Shown here in pieces: positions 12,817-13,966 of a DNA stretch of 13,966 bases. The notes below the pieces were generated by a model. It saw nothing but the letters and a program-made list of their open reading frames with translations. It was not told the DNA's origin and searched no databases. The DNA comes from Tissierellia bacterium. GTDB lineage: Bacteria; Bacillota_A; Clostridia; Tissierellales; Peptoniphilaceae. The position numbers were made by a program, and so were the translations under genes. The stretch lies in the NCBI GenBank assembly GCA_012728775.1, contig JAAYEN010000328.1, positions 1 through 13,966 on the forward strand, given 5' to 3'. Numbering within the stretch: the first letter of the stretch is position 1; each line of letters starts with the position of its first letter.

Positions 12817-13966
12817 TTACAAGAATATTGGTGCGCCAGGTCCTAGTGGTAGTCCTACGAAATACCATACGATCGCCAGTAATGACCAGAACACCAAGAA
12901 AATCATGGAGTAAGGAATCATGAGTGATATGAGTGTCCCTATACCTGCGTCTTCGTCGTATTCTTGCATAAATGCTAGTATAATCGGCAAGTAATTAAAT
13001 AGTGGAGAAATTACGTTTGTACTAGAGTCTCCAATTCTATATAATACTTGTGTCCAAGCTGGATGATAGCCTAAAATCGTAAACATTGGTACAAATATCG
13101 GCGCTAACAATGACCATTTCGCTGATCCTGATCCGATAAATAGATTTACAGTTGTACATACTAATATATAGGATATAAATAGCGGAACTCCAATAAATCC
13201 TGCATGGGATATCATATTGGCTAATTTTACTGATATCAATAATCCTAAATTCGTCCAATTGAACCATCCAATAAATTGTCCAATTATAAATGCCAAAACT
13301 ATAAATGATGCCATGCCTTTAATAGCTTTTGTCATTAAAATTGGAACGTCTGATGTAGTTTTAATGACTCCAATGGATATACCGTATGAGATTCCCACAA
13401 CTAGGAATAGTCCTAATAAAAGTGGAATCAAGGAACTCATCAATGTAGATTGAATGATCAAGGAGCCTGTGTCTGGATTTCTAAAAAAGGAACCTTTTGG
13501 AAATGCTAACGCCACGATAATTCCTACATAAATCAAAGATGCCAACCCCGTTGTCCTAAGAGCCTTTCTTTCTTCGGGAGTTACTTCAGCAGATCCTTCT
13601 ATTTTAGCTTTTCCTTTGTATTTTCCTAGTCTCGGTTCGATAATCTTGTTATTTACAAATGTACCTACTATGGAAATTACAAATGTGGATACTATCATAA
13701 AATACCAGTTAGCTGTAAGTTGTATCTCTGGTCCACTTACGATTGCTGAAGCTTCGTTTGTGATACCTTGAAGTAATGCGTCAGTACCTGCAGGCATGAT
13801 ATTAGCACTGAATCCAGCTGTGGTTCCTGCATATCCTGCTGCGATACCTGCTAAAGGATGTTTGCCTAAGTACATAAATATTATCCCAGCAAGGGGAGGA
13901 ATAATTACAATAGCTGCGTCTGAGGCTATGTTTCCACAAATCCCAATAAACATTACCATGAATACA
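12817..13966 (-). CDS. abgT: AbgT-family transporter, 5' end beyond window
   Basis: This inner-membrane transporter belongs to the AbgT family. E. coli AbgT takes up p-aminobenzoyl-glutamate; other members (MtrF, YdaH) were reported to export sulphonamides. About 382 C-terminal residues are visible of a usual 500 or so; the frame stays open to the right edge, so the ATG at 13959 is internal. Visible landmarks shared with E. coli AbgT as remembered: GNIASDAAIVIIPP, KHPLAGIAAGYAG, ANWYFM, KIIEPRLGKYKG, then IASGS-like FIGSGSAKWSLLAPIFVPMF, LGYHPAWTQ, YRIGDSS and the end YFVGLPLGPG. Ten or so membrane segments and two re-entrant loops are expected; the hydrophobic pattern agrees. A bidirectional terminator follows. 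The abgA-like hydrolase lies 10 kb away on the same strand, so the pair is not one operon here, yet a shared substrate is likely. Confidence 0.9.
   Translation of the reverse strand, partial: VFMVMFIGICGNIASDAAIVIIPPLAGIIFMYLGKHPLAGIAAGYAGTTAGFSANIMPAGTDALLQGITNEASAIVSGPEIQLTANWYFMIVSTFVISIVGTFVNNKIIEPRLGKYKGKAKIEGSAEVTPEERKALRTTGLASLIYVGIIVALAFPKGSFFRNPDTGSLIIQSTLMSSLIPLLLGLFLVVGISYGISIGVIKTTSDVPILMTKAIKGMASFIVLAFIIGQFIGWFNWTNLGLLISVKLANMISHAGFIGVPLFISYILVCTTVNLFIGSGSAKWSLLAPIFVPMFTILGYHPAWTQVLYRIGDSSTNVISPLFNYLPIILAFMQEYDEDAGIGTLISLMIPYSMIFLVFWSLLAIVWYFVGLPLGPGAPIFL

Overview
The window comes from a low-GC, Gram-positive, probably anaerobic member of the Bacillota, most likely Clostridia or Tissierellia. 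The evidence is strong AGGAGG-type ribosome binding sites, AT-rich spacers, a dehydrogenase whose C-terminal end (MKLRGWY) and overall sequence recall the glutamate dehydrogenase of Peptoniphilus asaccharolyticus, a two-cluster ferredoxin, and an AbgT transporter paired with an AbgA-type hydrolase. I cannot name a genus from sequence alone.

Layout. (1) Positions 1-3344, minus strand: a tight cluster of a Glu/Leu/Phe/Val-dehydrogenase-family enzyme, an AbgA-type M20 hydrolase and a D-Ala-D-Ala carboxypeptidase cut by the left edge. (2) 3345-6530, plus strand: an accessory stretch with a frameshifted membrane-protein gene, a DUF302 relic, a class I methyltransferase, a GyrI-like ligand-binding protein, a terminator and an acetyltransferase-like relic. 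(3) 6542-8298: a RhuM-family gene and a TfoX N-domain gene lying between two direct copies of a roughly 105-base element that can fold. (4) 8345-9933: a WYL-domain regulator and a ClbS/DfsB-family protein, each preceded by the same operator-like sequence. (5) 9934-10361: no intact gene; three terminator hairpins and an orphan C-terminal coding relic. (6) 10362-11782, minus strand: a lipoprotein gene behind a second frameshifted membrane-protein gene, with a good promoter. (7) 11816-12790, plus strand: a ferredoxin-domain protein with a His/Cys-rich insert and a perfect 14-base palindrome upstream. (8) 12817-13966, minus strand: AbgT, cut by the right edge.

How it fits together. AbgT could import p-aminobenzoyl-glutamate or a related amide, AbgA could release the amino acid, and the dehydrogenase could deaminate it. 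However, the dehydrogenase has Ile where glutamate dehydrogenases carry the Lys that holds the substrate gamma-carboxylate, so its substrate may not be glutamate. The WYL regulator and ClbS-like protein look like a self-contained regulated unit.

The most interesting signals are the WYL/ClbS operator pair, the structured repeat flanking rhuM-tfoX, the altered dehydrogenase pocket, and the palindrome plus metal-binding-like insert of the ferredoxin gene. The many relics and two one-base frameshifts show either ongoing decay or assembly errors. No tRNA, rRNA, CRISPR array or intact transposase gene was seen.
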